From positions 100,862 to 164,861 of the forward strand of contig CAWAOQ010000012.1 of the NCBI GenBank assembly GCA_963783785.1: a DNA stretch of 64,000 bases, written 5' to 3'. Source of the DNA: CADEEN01 sp963783785. Its GTDB lineage: Bacteria > Pseudomonadota > Gammaproteobacteria > Burkholderiales > Burkholderiaceae_C. Under the pieces are notes generated by a model, which was given only the letters and a program-made list of their open reading frames with translations, had not been told where the DNA came from and did not search any database. The first letter of the stretch is position 1. Each line of letters opens with the position of its first letter. The translations under genes and the position numbers were made by a program. Below are positions 63,971 to 64,000 of the stretch, in pieces.

Positions 63971-64000
63971 ATGAGTGCCCATTCGAGTGACAACGACAAA
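63971..64000 (+). CDS. Start of a gene running out of the window
   Basis: ATG 63971 is preceded by GAAGGAGA at 63955-63962, a strong ribosome-binding site with 8-base spacing. Only the first ten residues, MSAHSSDNDK, are visible and none identifies a family. Given the neighbours it is probably another respiratory or denitrification gene. Confidence 0.4.
   Translation, partial: MSAHSSDNDK

Overview
The window is a very GC-rich chromosomal stretch of a Gram-negative beta-proteobacterium, most likely order Burkholderiales (Rubrivivax/Leptothrix/Rhizobacter-like). This is inferred from the Bug-type binding proteins, the minor-pilin operon, the rpoZ-gmk-yicC and rph-rdgB-hemW neighbourhoods and the nirS denitrification genes. 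No insertion sequence, phage, CRISPR array or rRNA operon was seen; there is one tRNA (Ser-CGA).

Layout. 1-0.4 kb: end of a tungstate-binding protein gene. 0.7-7.5 kb: type IV pilus assembly operon (pilE, fimT, pilV, pilW, pilX, pilY1). 7.6-12.3 kb: a catabolic group (metallo-beta-lactamase-fold hydrolase, VOC protein, FAD monooxygenase, DUF2783 protein) converging on an FMN-dependent alpha-hydroxy-acid dehydrogenase. 12.3-14.2 kb: a mini membrane protein, dinB and an NTF2-like secreted protein. 14.2-24.5 kb: an aromatic-acid catabolic cluster on the minus strand (two Bug binding proteins, LigI-like lactonase, orphan LivK-like binding protein, AroE-like dehydrogenase, gallate dioxygenase, TRAP transporter dctMQP), with a divergent LysR regulator and an operator-like palindrome. 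24.5-38.8 kb: housekeeping core (bifunctional Rsh/SpoT, rpoZ, gmk, yicC, a Ser/Thr kinase and PP2C phosphatase pair, rph, rdgB, hemW, truncated haemoglobin, smr, radC, FKBP isomerase, ispH, serS) followed by a hydratase overlapping serS. 38.9-46.7 kb: tRNA-Ser and an accessory block of envelope hydrolases and small hypotheticals, including a zinc phospholipase/nuclease-like domain apparently joined to an outer-membrane barrel. 46.7-53.2 kb: glutathione-dependent formaldehyde oxidation (adhC, fghA), an S4 protein, DUF3014, LapA-like, an ion transporter and an RlmN-like methylase. 53.2-53.7 kb: a striking palindrome of about 425 nt. 53.7-64 kb: nitrate/nitrite respiration (NarL/NarX-like pair, hemerythrin, SirB-like protein, TonB receptor, cytochrome cd1 nitrite reductase nirS, cytochrome c, NirF-like protein, Dnr-type regulator, CtaA).

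Working together: the NarXL-like pair and the Dnr-like regulator probably control nirS, which has a consensus FNR/Dnr box upstream. The LysR regulator probably controls uptake (TRAP) and ring cleavage of gallate or a related trihydroxybenzoate. The gene next to the dioxygenase suggests a link to shikimate-type substrates.

A caution dominates the annotation: at least fourteen otherwise well-conserved genes are broken by single-base frameshifts, often in short G or C runs. Several of these genes are conserved housekeeping or respiratory genes, so uncorrected sequencing indels are more likely than true gene decay. Such genes are given here over their full inferred extent with the shift positions stated.
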